DNA of 64,000 nt from positions 1 through 64,000 of the forward strand of contig NZ_PSTZ01000006.1 of assembly GCF_002931555.1 (NCBI RefSeq), given 5' to 3'. This stretch comes from Pseudoclavibacter sp. RFBB5 (GTDB taxonomy: Bacteria > Actinomycetota > Actinomycetes > Actinomycetales > Microbacteriaceae). The notes below the pieces were generated by a model. It worked only from the letters and a program-made list of their open reading frames with translations. It was not told the DNA's origin and ran no database searches. Positions 26,779 to 34,562 of the stretch are shown here, one piece after another; the first letter of the stretch is position 1, and every line of letters starts with the position of its first letter. The translations under genes and the position numbers were made by a program.

Positions 26779-27339
26779 GTGAGCAGCACTTCATTCCCTC
26801 TGGCACCTCGTGGCACCCTCGGCTACGACGCCGAAGAGGTCGACCGTGCATTCCGCGTCGCTCGGCAGCGCTACGACAACTTCGACAACGGCACGCAGGG
26901 CAAACGCCTGTCCACGAGCAGCATCCGCCACACGGCGTTCACGATGCGCAAGGGCGGGTATTCCGCTCCGCACGTGGATGCGGCGCTCGAGCGCCTCGAA
27001 GACGCGGTCGCCATTCGCGAGCGTGATGAGCACATAGAGCGTGTCGGCCGCGAGGTCTTCCTCCGCGAGACCAAGACGACGGCCCGCGCGGTGCTGGCGC
27101 GACTCCGCCGTGAGGATGGTGAGCGCTTCGATCGCGTCTCCGTTCTGCAGCGTGGGTACGATGTCAAGGAGGTCGACGAGTTCTCTGGTCGGCTCGCCGA
27201 CTTCCTGCGTGGCGGCACGGCGATGTCGCTGCGCGAGGTCAGGGGAGTGGCGTTCACTCCGAAGCGCCACGGCTACAAGGAGACGCAGGTCGACCTCCTC
27301 ATCGACGCCGTCATCGACGTCATGCTGGCGATTCGTTAG
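26779..27339 (+). CDS. DivIVA-domain protein with four DivI1A-type motifs
   Basis: 186 residues. Four copies of a GY-x4-VD motif are spaced through the protein: LGYDAEEVDRAF (about 14), GGYSAPHVDAAL (about 59), RGYDVKEVDEF (about 125) and HGYKETQVDLL (about 164), each preceded by a Phe or Leu-containing turn and followed by a helix. This is the short DivI1A repeat of actinobacterial DivIVA relatives; no long coiled coil follows, unlike Wag31. It may bind curved or polar membranes, which is inference. GTG 26779 is seven bases after CAGAAT. It sits between cdsA and the muralytic gene array. Confidence 0.75.
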   Translation: MSSTSFPLAPRGTLGYDAEEVDRAFRVARQRYDNFDNGTQGKRLSTSSIRHTAFTMRKGGYSAPHVDAALERLEDAVAIRERDEHIERVGREVFLRETKTTARAVLARLRREDGERFDRVSVLQRGYDVKEVDEFSGRLADFLRGGTAMSLREVRGVAFTPKRHGYKETQVDLLIDAVIDVMLAIR

Positions 27340-27370
27340 GACCCCCTCGCACCTCCAGTTGGCCTGAGCG

Positions 27371-27399
27371 TTGTCAAATCGTGACCTTCCCGTTACGAT
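27371..27399 (+). promoter_or_regulatory. Promoter of the first muralytic gene, with GTNAC direct repeat
   Basis: TTGTCA (27371-27376), 17-bp spacer, TACGAT (27394-27399). The spacer contains CGTGACCTTCCCGTTAC, two GTNAC half-sites 11 bp apart. A closely similar block lies in the 28855 promoter. It resembles published MtrA-type direct repeats as I recall them. Confidence 0.6.
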
Positions 27400-27433
27400 T
27401 GCCGGGTCCCCTTGACCCGTCGGATGGAGCTCC

Positions 27434-28042
27434 ATGCCGGAAGCCACTGCAACGCGCGGAGAGCGGGCGCGCCAGCGCCGTCAGCAACGCGCGAAGCGCC
27501 GCGCCGCGATCTTCGGGTCCGCGGCCCTCGGCGTCGTCGCAGTAGGGGCCATCGCGGTGACGACGCTCACGGGCGCCGGTGCCACCGCCTCGGCGGATGC
27601 CTCCATCGGTCCGAACCTGCAGGAGCTCTCGCAGGAGCAGGCCCAGGCGTACGCGGTCCTGGCCGTCTCAGGCGAGGCGTCCCAGGGGGCCACCATCGAC
27701 GACCGGGGCTCGGGAGTCAGCATCGACGTCGTGCCGACGGATCCCGCGTCGCTCAAGAAGATCACCGAGGAGATGGTCAAGTCCCAGTACGGCTGGGGCC
27801 CCGACCAGATGTCCTGCCTCGACAAGCTCTGGATGAAGGAATCCGGCTGGAACTACCTGGCCGAGAACACCGAATCCGGTGCCTACGGCATCCCCCAGTC
27901 CTGGCCCGCTGAGAAGCTCGCCACCATGGGTGCCGACTGGAAGACGAACCCGATCACGCAGATCAAGTGGGGGATCGACTACATCGACCGAGCGTGGGGC
28001 ACCCCCTGCGCAGCCTGGAACCAGCACAACGGCTCCTACTGA
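27434..28042 (+). CDS. Secreted lytic transglycosylase-like protein 1
   Basis: 202 residues: basic cytoplasmic N-terminus (GERARQRRQQRAKRRA), TM/signal about 26-50, then the motif LSQEQAQAYAVLAVSG shared with the next two genes, a short linker, and a C-terminal SLT-like domain (about 120-202) with catalytic-type Glu in CLDKLWMKESGWNYLAEN and the substrate segment SGAYGIPQSWPAEKL, ending TPCAAWNQHNGSY. It likely cleaves the glycan strand of peptidoglycan during growth. ATG 27434 follows GGAGC. It closely resembles the 28917 product in the enzymatic part but has a shorter stem without Thr-Pro repeats. Confidence 0.85.
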   Translation: MPEATATRGERARQRRQQRAKRRAAIFGSAALGVVAVGAIAVTTLTGAGATASADASIGPNLQELSQEQAQAYAVLAVSGEASQGATIDDRGSGVSIDVVPTDPASLKKITEEMVKSQYGWGPDQMSCLDKLWMKESGWNYLAENTESGAYGIPQSWPAEKLATMGADWKTNPITQIKWGIDYIDRAWGTPCAAWNQHNGSY

Positions 28043-28123
28043 GTCCTGGGGTGCCGCTCGGCTTGGCCGGAGCACCGCCGCAGTTGAAGACCGCGCACAC
28101 GCGAACCACCTGGGAGTACCCGC

Positions 28124-28777
28124 ATGACCACGACAGATATCCGCACCGGCTCAACCCGGGCCTCTCGACCCGCCGGTCTCCGCCCTCGCATCGGCGCTCG
28201 TGTTGTCGTGCCGACCCTGGCTGGGCTCGCGATCGCGGCCCTCGCCGTGACCGCGACGGTGCAGCTTGGCGCTCAGAACGATGGCGAGAGCGGGGTGCTC
28301 TCCGTTGCATCCGTCGACGAGCTCACCGTGGCGGGCGCACAGGGGTACGCCGTGAGTCTTGTCTCCGCAGTCGATGAGGCGAAGGCCTCCGAGGCCCGCA
28401 CAAGCGACATCGCGAGCATCGTCGTGACCACGCCGACACCGACCCCCACGCCGGAGCCAGAGCCGGAGCCAGCTCCTGCACCCAAGGCGCCGTCGCCGAA
28501 CACCAGCTCGTCCGGCGGCAGCTCGTACGAAGAGGCGAACGTCTCTTCCGACCCGAGCGTGGATGCGACGCTTGCCCGCATCGCCCAGTGCGAGTCCGGC
28601 GGCAACCCGGCCGCGGTGAACCCAGCCGGCTACTACGGTCTCTACCAGTTCTCGATCCCGACCTGGCAGTCCGTTGGCGGGACAGGCCTCCCATCTGAGG
28701 CCTCCGTCGAAGAGCAGACGATGCGCGCGAAGATGCTGCAGGCCAAGGCCGGCTGGGGTCAGTGGAGCTGCTACTAG
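28124..28777 (+). CDS. Resuscitation-promoting factor-like transglycosylase
   Basis: 217 residues. TM/signal about 28-50, shared motif VDELTVAGAQGYAVSLVSAV, Thr-Pro/Glu-Pro linker (IVVTTPTPTPTPEPEPEP), a Ser/Gly-rich hinge, and a C-terminal Rpf domain (about 148-217): LARIAQCESGGNPAAVNPA with the catalytic Glu, GYYGLYQFSIPTWQSVGG, and the closing cysteine in GWGQWSCY. Rpf proteins are muralytic and help dormant actinobacteria resume growth. ATG 28124 with GGGAG upstream. The N-terminal half is very similar to the next gene, while the enzymatic domain differs, indicating domain shuffling. Confidence 0.88.
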   Translation: MTTTDIRTGSTRASRPAGLRPRIGARVVVPTLAGLAIAALAVTATVQLGAQNDGESGVLSVASVDELTVAGAQGYAVSLVSAVDEAKASEARTSDIASIVVTTPTPTPTPEPEPEPAPAPKAPSPNTSSSGGSSYEEANVSSDPSVDATLARIAQCESGGNPAAVNPAGYYGLYQFSIPTWQSVGGTGLPSEASVEEQTMRAKMLQAKAGWGQWSCY

Positions 28778-28793
28778 GCCGTTCTCAGGCATC

Positions 28794-28811
28794 CCAAGGC
28801 TGCTGCCTTGG
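28794..28811 (+). terminator. Small hairpin after the Rpf gene
   Basis: Perfect 7-bp stem CCAAGGC / GCCTTGG with TGCT loop, 17 bp after the stop. No U-tract. Confidence 0.4.
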
Positions 28812-28854
28812 TGCATCTCGGGCGAGAGCGACCGGGCGGCTGCCGTCGCTTTCG

Positions 28855-28883
28855 TTGCCATTCCGTAACCATTCCGTTATCCT
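28855..28883 (+). promoter_or_regulatory. Promoter of the third muralytic gene, with GTAAC/GTTAT repeat
   Basis: TTGCCA (28855-28860), 17-bp spacer, TATCCT (28878-28883). The spacer CGTAACCATTCCGTTAT aligns with CGTGACCTTCCCGTTAC in the 27371 promoter, same position and phase. Confidence 0.6.
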
Positions 28884-28916
28884 CGGTGAGTCCCTAGTTC
28901 CAACCCCGGGAGATCA

Positions 28917-29675
28917 ATGACCACGTTGCAGCGAACCGGCTCGACGCGAGCAGCGCGTCCGACAGCCGCACGACGCTCACGGGCGAAGATCATCGTCCCC
29001 ATCGCAGCCAGCACCGCAGTTGGCGCGCTGGCGCTCACCGCCGTCCTGCAGGCTGGCGTCGCCGGAGGCGCGTCACCGGCGCTGGCGATCGCGCCGAGCG
29101 TCGCGGATCTCACCGCGGCGGGTGCCCAGGGGTATCAGGTCAGCCTCGTCTCCGCAGTCGAGGCTCAGGACGAAGAAGCAGTTGCTGACGAGGGCGCCGC
29201 AGCCCCGAGCGCTGAACCGCGCAGCAACGACCTGGCCGGCATCGTCGTGACCACGCCGACGCCGACACCGACTCCCACCCCGACGCCAACGGAAGAGGAG
29301 TCCAGCTCCTCGTCGTCGTCCTCCTCCTCCTCCTCGTCTTCGTACAGCAGCCCCGACTACGTGGCACCGGATCCCGGCACTTCGAAGGCCGTCGCCGCCG
29401 ACATCGTCGCGTCGATGGGCTGGGGCACCGGCGAGTTCGCGTGCCTCGAGAAGCTGTGGCAGCGCGAGTCCGGCTGGAACGCCGCCGCCGAGAACCCGTC
29501 ATCCGGCGCCTACGGCATCCCGCAGTCACTGCCTGGCAGCAAGATGGCCACCCACGGATCCGACTGGCGCACCAACCCCGCGACGCAGATCCGCTGGGGC
29601 ATCGACTACATCAAGGGCCGCTACGGCACCCCGTGCGGCGCCTGGGCGCATTCGGAAGCCAACAACTGGTACTGA
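28917..29675 (+). CDS. Secreted lytic transglycosylase-like protein 2
   Basis: 252 residues. Basic N-terminus, TM/signal about 25-55, shared motif VADLTAAGAQGYQVSLVSAV, linker (IVVTTPTPTPTPTPTPT), an acidic patch and a long poly-Ser run (about 14 Ser), then an SLT-like domain with FACLEKLWQRESGWNAAAEN, SGAYGIPQSLPGSKM and TPCGAWAHSEANNWY. N-terminal half matches the Rpf gene upstream and C-terminal half matches the 27434 product, so it is a mosaic of its two neighbours. Own promoter and a strong terminator make it a single-gene unit. Confidence 0.86.
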   Translation: MTTLQRTGSTRAARPTAARRSRAKIIVPIAASTAVGALALTAVLQAGVAGGASPALAIAPSVADLTAAGAQGYQVSLVSAVEAQDEEAVADEGAAAPSAEPRSNDLAGIVVTTPTPTPTPTPTPTEEESSSSSSSSSSSSSSYSSPDYVAPDPGTSKAVAADIVASMGWGTGEFACLEKLWQRESGWNAAAENPSSGAYGIPQSLPGSKMATHGSDWRTNPATQIRWGIDYIKGRYGTPCGAWAHSEANNWY

Positions 29676-29700
29676 GACGCCTGGCGCTCCGCGCGCACAG

Positions 29701-29742
29701 CAGACGACGCCGCGTGACCTCCGGGTCACGCGGCGTTGTCTG
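29701..29742 (+). terminator. Strong terminator after the third muralytic gene
   Basis: 19-bp stem (29701-29719 with 29724-29742) with one G-U pair and a TCCG loop; the right arm includes TTGTCTG. Confidence 0.85.
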
Positions 29743-29766
29743 TCGGTCCAGTGCGGGCGGACTTCC

Positions 29767-29772
29767 TAGAAT
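29767..29772 (+). promoter_or_regulatory. -10 element, leaderless start of the 29780 gene
   Basis: TAGAAT then GGTCGGC then ATG 29780, the clearest leaderless arrangement in the window. Confidence 0.6.
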
Positions 29773-29779
29773 GGTCGGC

Positions 29780-30136
29780 ATGCCCCGCTCGAACCGCTCC
29801 CGCCGCCAAGGCGGGGAATCCTCGTCTCGAGCGAGGGGCGGCCGGGCGGCGAAGCGCCAGCAGGCTGCCGCGGATCGCGCCACAGGAGCAGCCGACGAGC
29901 TCGAGCACCTGCGCGACGGGTGGCGGCGAACCGAGGTGCGTCGGGGTGTCCCGTACACCGTGCAGCCGATCTCCGCGGTGCGAGCCGTCAAGGACTACGT
30001 CTGCCCCGGATGCCCGAATCCTGTCGAGGCCGGCGTCGCGCACGTCGTCGTCTGGCGCGCCGAGGGCATCCTGGGCGACGAGCATGCGCTGGCGGCCCGG
30101 CGTCACTGGCACAACCACTGTTGGAGGATGGCGTGA
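29780..30136 (+). CDS. Small zinc-type protein, actinobacterial family of unknown function
   Basis: 118 residues. Basic, disordered N-terminus (SNRSRRQGGESSSRARGGR, then Ala/Arg-rich) followed by a compact domain: VPYTVQPISAVRAVKDYVCPGCPNPVEAG and a C-terminal RRHWHNHCWRMA. CPGC plus the HxHNHC cluster could form one zinc site; VAHVVVWRAEG lies between them. It resembles conserved actinobacterial proteins sometimes labelled ATP/GTP-binding, but I see no nucleotide motif. GTGA overlap with the downstream hydrolase shows co-translation. Confidence 0.72.
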   Translation: MPRSNRSRRQGGESSSRARGGRAAKRQQAAADRATGAADELEHLRDGWRRTEVRRGVPYTVQPISAVRAVKDYVCPGCPNPVEAGVAHVVVWRAEGILGDEHALAARRHWHNHCWRMA

Positions 30137-30891
30137 CTGAAGCACCGAAGACCCCTATGGAAGCCACGACGGTCGAGATCAAGAGCGGCACGGAGCTTCC
30201 CGCACGCCGCGAGGAGATCGAGCTGCGCACGAGCGACGGCCTCACGCTGGTCGGCGAGCTGGCACTGCCACTCGAGCGGGAGCCCGTCGCCACGCTGGTC
30301 ACCCTGCATCCGCTGCCCACCGCCGGCGGGTTCATGGACTCGCACGTGCTCCGCAAGGCGTCCCTTCGACTCCCCGCCCAGGCCGACCTCGCCGTGCTCC
30401 GCTTCAACACGCGCGGCACCACGTCGCCTCGCGGCACGAGCGACGGGGAGTTCGGCGATGGCGAGACGGAGCGTGCTGACGTGGAGGCGGCGATGGCGTT
30501 CGTCCGCGAGCGTGGGCTGCCGAACCCGTGGCTCGTCGGCTGGTCCTTCGGCACTGAGCTGGCGCTCAAGCACGGGCACGAGCACCCCGATGTCCAAGGG
30601 CTCATCCTGCTCTCCCCGCCCCTGCGCCGCACGAGCCAGGACGAGCTGGACCGCTGGGCGGATGCGACCATTCCAGTCGTGCTCGTCGTCCCAGAACATG
30701 ACGACTTCCTCAAACCAGATGAGGCGGCGGAGCGCATTGCGCACCTTCCCAACCTGGAGCTGGTGCCCGTCGACGAGGGTCGGCACCTCTGGGTGGGGGA
30801 GAAGCAGACGAAGCGCGTGCTGACGGAGATCGTGCGGCGCACGAACCCTGCTGCCCTTCCGCTCACCTCGTCGTGGACGCCCGGCGAGTGA
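30133..30891 (+). CDS. Alpha/beta hydrolase
   Basis: 252-residue alpha/beta-hydrolase fold protein. Nucleophile elbow GWSFGTELALKHG (GxSxG, Ser about 137), oxyanion-side segment VTLHPLPTAGG, FNTRGTTSPRG (as in YpfH/YqiA-like hydrolases), candidate Asp in VVPEHDDFLKP and His in DEGRHLWVG. No signal peptide, so cytoplasmic. Substrate unknown; esterase or thioesterase are possible. GTG 30133 overlaps the 29780 gene and has GGAGGA upstream. Its 3' end overlaps the convergent metallopeptidase gene by 29 bp. Confidence 0.82.
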   Translation: MTEAPKTPMEATTVEIKSGTELPARREEIELRTSDGLTLVGELALPLEREPVATLVTLHPLPTAGGFMDSHVLRKASLRLPAQADLAVLRFNTRGTTSPRGTSDGEFGDGETERADVEAAMAFVRERGLPNPWLVGWSFGTELALKHGHEHPDVQGLILLSPPLRRTSQDELDRWADATIPVVLVVPEHDDFLKPDEAAERIAHLPNLELVPVDEGRHLWVGEKQTKRVLTEIVRRTNPAALPLTSSWTPGE

Positions 30892-31903
30892 TGCGCGTCA
30901 CGATGCGGTGCATGAAGCCGAGCTTGACCTCGGTTGGAGCGTTCAGCACAAACGGGTACAGGTCGTTCTGACCCATCGCCCGGCTGGAGCGGTTGAGCAG
31001 GAGCGACACCTCGTGCCAGTCGGCGAGCACCCGCTCGATGGGCTCCTCCGTGTAGTCGATGAGGGGCGTCGTCGACGGCTGCAGGTGCACGTTCGACGCG
31101 GCCGCCGTCCACAGCGAGCCGAGGATGTGCAGGTAGTGCGCGAAGGTCTCCGCGAAGTCCTCCCAGGGGTGCATCGTCGCGTACTCCGAGATGTACGAGG
31201 CCGACCAGCCCTCTGGGGCTCCCAACCGGTAGTGGCGGTCGAGCGCCTCACGGTAGCTCGCTCGCTCGTCGCCGAACAGCTCGCGGCACTCGGACAGCAG
31301 CACCTCGTCGTCGTCGAGCAGGATCGACTGGTAGTAGTGCCCGATCTCATGCCGGAAGTGGCCCAGCAGCGTCCGGTACGGCTCACCGAGACGCACGCGG
31401 AGTGCCTCACGGTGCGCATCCAGCGTCTCGGCCAGGTCGATCGTGATGATGCCGTTCGCGTGCCCGATCGTGACGCGCTGACCTGAGCTTCGGCTCGAGA
31501 GCAGGTCGAAGCCGAGGCCGCCGTCGTGGTCCGCGTAGCTCTCGATGGGCAGCCGGAGGTGCAGGCACTGCGCGAGCAGTCGCCGCCGGTCCGCATCCGC
31601 TTCGGCAAGCTTCTCGAGCGCAAGCGTGTCGTCGAATGCGGGGCGCTTGCGCACGAGGCGGCACGACAGGCACGACGACGTGGCGATGCCGTCTTCCACG
31701 AGCCAGTTGCACTTCCAGTCCCGGTTGCCGCAGGACCGCCAGAGCCTGCCGTCGACGAGCACGGCACCGCCACTCACGTCGACGAAGGCCTGGGTCTCGT
31801 CGTGGAACGCGAGCGGCGTCGCGCAGGCGGCGCACGCGAGCGACTCGAGCATCACGAGCGACGCGCAACGGGGGCACTTGATGCTCAGCACGCCTCGAAT
31901 CAT
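30863..31903 (-). CDS. Zinc-ribbon metallopeptidase-like protein (HEIGH motif)
   Basis: 346 residues. N-terminal treble-clef or zinc-ribbon: IKCPRCASLVMLESLACAAC plus CGNRDWKCNWLV and SSCLSCRLV, giving several Cys pairs. The central region has HFRHEIGHYYQ (HExxH, about residue 184) followed by SECRELFGDERASY and WEDFAETFAHYLHI, whose Glu/His could be further metal ligands. The layout matches the actinobacterial putative zinc-binding metallopeptidase family I know as DUF2248. No signal peptide, so probably intracellular. Substrate unknown. Tail-to-tail overlap with the hydrolase gene. Confidence 0.8.
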   Translation of the reverse strand: MIRGVLSIKCPRCASLVMLESLACAACATPLAFHDETQAFVDVSGGAVLVDGRLWRSCGNRDWKCNWLVEDGIATSSCLSCRLVRKRPAFDDTLALEKLAEADADRRRLLAQCLHLRLPIESYADHDGGLGFDLLSSRSSGQRVTIGHANGIITIDLAETLDAHREALRVRLGEPYRTLLGHFRHEIGHYYQSILLDDDEVLLSECRELFGDERASYREALDRHYRLGAPEGWSASYISEYATMHPWEDFAETFAHYLHILGSLWTAAASNVHLQPSTTPLIDYTEEPIERVLADWHEVSLLLNRSSRAMGQNDLYPFVLNAPTEVKLGFMHRIVTRITRRASTTR

Positions 31904-31954
31904 AGGGCCACGAGGAGCCGTTGCCGCGACGAGCTCTCGAACTCGCCGACGGAG

Positions 31955-33001
31955 CTATCGCTCGTTCTGCGCGGGGATCCAGACCTGTTTGACGATGAGG
32001 AGGATCGCGGCGGCGATGGGGATGGCCACGAGGGCGCCGAGGAGGCCGAGGAGTGTGCCGCCCGTGAGCGCGGCGATGACCACGATCGCGCCGGGGACCT
32101 GCACGGCTGAGCTCATGATGCGCGGGCTGATGAGGTAGGCCTCGACCTGCATGTAGACGACGTAGTAGATGGCCGCCATCCACCAGACGCTGCTGTCGAC
32201 CGGCAGGAGCGCCAACTGGAGCAGCACGATGATGATCGACGCCGAGAGCGTGCCGACGAGCGGGATGAGGGAGCCGAGGAACGCGATGACCGCGAACACG
32301 GCGGGCATCGAAGCGCCGATGATCGACAGGAACGTGAAGGAGAGGATGCCGTTCGCGAGGCCCAGCGCCAGCTGACCGAGCACGAACTTTCCGACGGACG
32401 CGGTGATCTGCTCGGTCAGCTCGGCCGTGCGTGCTCGGCGGGAGGCGGGAAGCAGCTGGTAGAAGCCACGCTTGATGCTGTTCATGCTCGAGACGAAGTA
32501 GAGCATGAGGATGAAGACGATGAGCACGCCGAAGAAGGCGTTCACGATCCCGAAGCCGACCTCGAGCACGCCGCCGCCGATGGTGGCGAGGTTGTTGCGC
32601 AGCCATTCGAGCGCGTCGGTGACGAACTCCTGCGCCTGCAGGTCAGGGAAGCGCTCGTCGACCCACTCGATGACGTTGGAGCCGGCGAGGTCGTTCACGA
32701 TGGACGAGTAGCGGACCGAGAGCTGCTCGACCTGCGTCGAGATGCTCGGTATGAGTGCCCAGACGACCAGCCCCAGTGCGATCGCGGCGCCGCCGAGGGA
32801 TGAGATGATCGCGGCCCATCTCGGCCACCGGTGGCGCTCGAGGAAGGCGATGATCGGCTCGAAGCCGAGCGCGAGGAACAGCGCGGCACCGATGTACGTG
32901 AGGATCGTGCTCAGTGAGGCGATCATCCCGCCGAGTACCAGCGCTACGAGGACGCCGATCGTGGCGATGAAGCCGAGCCTGAACGGATTCTCGATGCGCA
33001 T
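31955..33001 (-). CDS. AI-2E family transporter (permease)
   Basis: 348 residues with about eight TM helices. N-terminal pair (GFIATIGVLVALVLGGMIA; FLALGFEPIIAFLERHRWPR), a large loop (about 95-150), then VFILMLYFVSSMNSIKRGFYQLLP, GQLALGLANGILSF, AFLGSLIPLVGTLSA and LISPRIMSSAVQVPGAIVV, all hallmarks of the family. Despite the name, members include antiporters and exporters, so the substrate is unassigned. ATG 33001 lies just after a hairpin that probably terminates the upstream DivIVA-like gene. 51 nt precede the metallopeptidase gene, so the two may be co-transcribed. Confidence 0.9.
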   Translation of the reverse strand: MRIENPFRLGFIATIGVLVALVLGGMIASLSTILTYIGAALFLALGFEPIIAFLERHRWPRWAAIISSLGGAAIALGLVVWALIPSISTQVEQLSVRYSSIVNDLAGSNVIEWVDERFPDLQAQEFVTDALEWLRNNLATIGGGVLEVGFGIVNAFFGVLIVFILMLYFVSSMNSIKRGFYQLLPASRRARTAELTEQITASVGKFVLGQLALGLANGILSFTFLSIIGASMPAVFAVIAFLGSLIPLVGTLSASIIIVLLQLALLPVDSSVWWMAAIYYVVYMQVEAYLISPRIMSSAVQVPGAIVVIAALTGGTLLGLLGALVAIPIAAAILLIVKQVWIPAQNER

Positions 33002-33016
33002 GCGGTGTTCCCCCTG

Positions 33017-33047
33017 ATCGGATCCCGGCCGGAGACCGGGATCCGAT
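33017..33047 (-). terminator. Hairpin between the DivIVA-like gene and the AI-2E permease gene
   Basis: Perfect 12-bp stem ATCGGATCCCGG / CCGGGATCCGAT with a 7-nt loop. No U-tract on the minus strand. Confidence 0.6.
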
Positions 33048-33086
33048 TCTAGACGCGCGGTGCCGCCTCAGTTCGCGCCGCGCGGG

Positions 33087-34562
33087 TCAGCGCTGGCGGG
33101 GTGCGCCACGCTTCTGGCCGGCGTTCTGTCCACGGTTCTGGCCGCCGGACTGGGTGGCAACCGGGGCCTCTTGCTTGGTGGGCTCGTCCGTCGACGCATC
33201 GGCTTCGTTCGGCTCCGACTCCGACTGCGCTCCGCCGCTGGACAGGGCGAACGCGTGAGCCTCCGCACCGGCTGCGTCTTCACTCGAGGCCGGGGCTTCA
33301 TCCGCCGACTCTGACGGGCGCTTCGTGATCTGCTCGTCCGCCTCCGGCAGGCTGAAATCGGTGCGAGAGAACGCCCGCTTGAGCTGATCCAGGTAGCTCT
33401 GCACCTGGTCGCGCTCCTCGCGGAGCTCGGAGAGGCGCTGCTCGGCATTGTCGAGCAGGCTCTTCGTGTGCTGCTCCACCTCGGTGTTGCGCTCGCGAGC
33501 CTGCTTGTTGCTGGTCTCGAGGAGATCGGCTGCCTTGCGTTCCGCCTGGTCCTGCGTCTCCTGCGCTCGGCGGCGTGCATCGGCCATGATCTTGCCCGCC
33601 TCGCGTCGGACCTGCTCGCTGCGCTGGTTCAGATCGGCCAGCTGCTCGGTGGCATCGTCGATGAGCTTCTTCGCGGCCGCCTCCGCCTTCCGGCCAGCTG
33701 CGACGAGCTGCTGCTCGAACGCGTTGCGGCGCTTGGAGAGCTCGACATCGAGCTCCGTGCGCTTCGCGTTGAGCTCCCGCACAGAGCCCTCGCGGAGTGC
33801 ATCGATCTCACCCTTCGCGAGCTGCCGCGCGGCTTCCTGCTCGTGCTCCATCTGGGTGCGCCGAGCGGCGGCCTCGCGCTCGAAGTCGGCTCGCACCTTG
33901 TCCATCTCGCGCTGGCGCTCGGAGAGTCGAGCCGCGGACTCGGCGATCTCGTTCTCGACAGCCTGGCGCTTGGTCGCGAGCTCCTCCTCGACGGACGCGC
34001 GCAGCGCGCTGATCTCGAGGTCGGTGGAGTGCCGCAGCTCACGGAGCTCGGTCGTGACCTGGTCCTTGACGGTCTCGATCTCACGCTCCTGGTTGGTGCG
34101 GGTGAGGTCGGCCTCCTGCTTGGCGTTCTCGAGAAGGCTGTCGGCTTCCGAGCGAGAGTCGCTCAAGACGCGAGACGCCCGCACATCGGCCTCCCGCGTG
34201 ACGCGCTCTGCGTAGTCGTTCGCCTCCTGGTGGATGCGCGCAGCGTTTCGGTGGGCCTCGCTCAGGATCTTGTCCGCTTCGCGCTGGGCTTCGGCGGTGA
34301 GCTTCTGGGCCTGCTGCTCGGCCGTCGCGAGCGTGCCGGCGAGCTTCGTGCCGAGCCCGGAGTAGGTGGGGTTGCCGACCTCGTTGAGCTCCGTCTCGAG
34401 CTGCTTGATCCGGGTGCGCATGGCCGCGATCTCGCGACTCGCGCCGGAATCCTGGTTCCCGGCCTGGGCGAGCTGGGTGCGCAGCGACCTGATGACCTCG
34501 TCGACCTCTTCGCGGTTGTAACCGCGCATCGCTGTATTGAAGTTGATGTCGTCGAATGCCAA
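33087..34562 (-). CDS. Long coiled-coil DivIVA-domain protein
   Basis: 491 residues. N-terminal DivIVA-type membrane-binding motif FDDINFNTAMRGYNREEVDEVIRSL (split: AFDDINFNTAM at 2-12 and GYNREEVDEVIRSL at about 14-27), then about 400 residues of continuous heptad-rich coiled coil (Ala/Glu/Arg/Gln) with repeated segments such as AQREADKILSEAHRNAARI, and a disordered Ala/Ser/Glu tail (about 410-491) ending GQNAGQKRGAPRQR. It likely forms polar or septal filaments like Scy/FilP or Wag31, inferred from architecture. Start is TTG 34562 with GGAGG five bases upstream. Divergent from the 34896 gene. Confidence 0.82.
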   Translation of the reverse strand: MAFDDINFNTAMRGYNREEVDEVIRSLRTQLAQAGNQDSGASREIAAMRTRIKQLETELNEVGNPTYSGLGTKLAGTLATAEQQAQKLTAEAQREADKILSEAHRNAARIHQEANDYAERVTREADVRASRVLSDSRSEADSLLENAKQEADLTRTNQEREIETVKDQVTTELRELRHSTDLEISALRASVEEELATKRQAVENEIAESAARLSERQREMDKVRADFEREAAARRTQMEHEQEAARQLAKGEIDALREGSVRELNAKRTELDVELSKRRNAFEQQLVAAGRKAEAAAKKLIDDATEQLADLNQRSEQVRREAGKIMADARRRAQETQDQAERKAADLLETSNKQARERNTEVEQHTKSLLDNAEQRLSELREERDQVQSYLDQLKRAFSRTDFSLPEADEQITKRPSESADEAPASSEDAAGAEAHAFALSSGGAQSESEPNEADASTDEPTKQEAPVATQSGGQNRGQNAGQKRGAPRQR

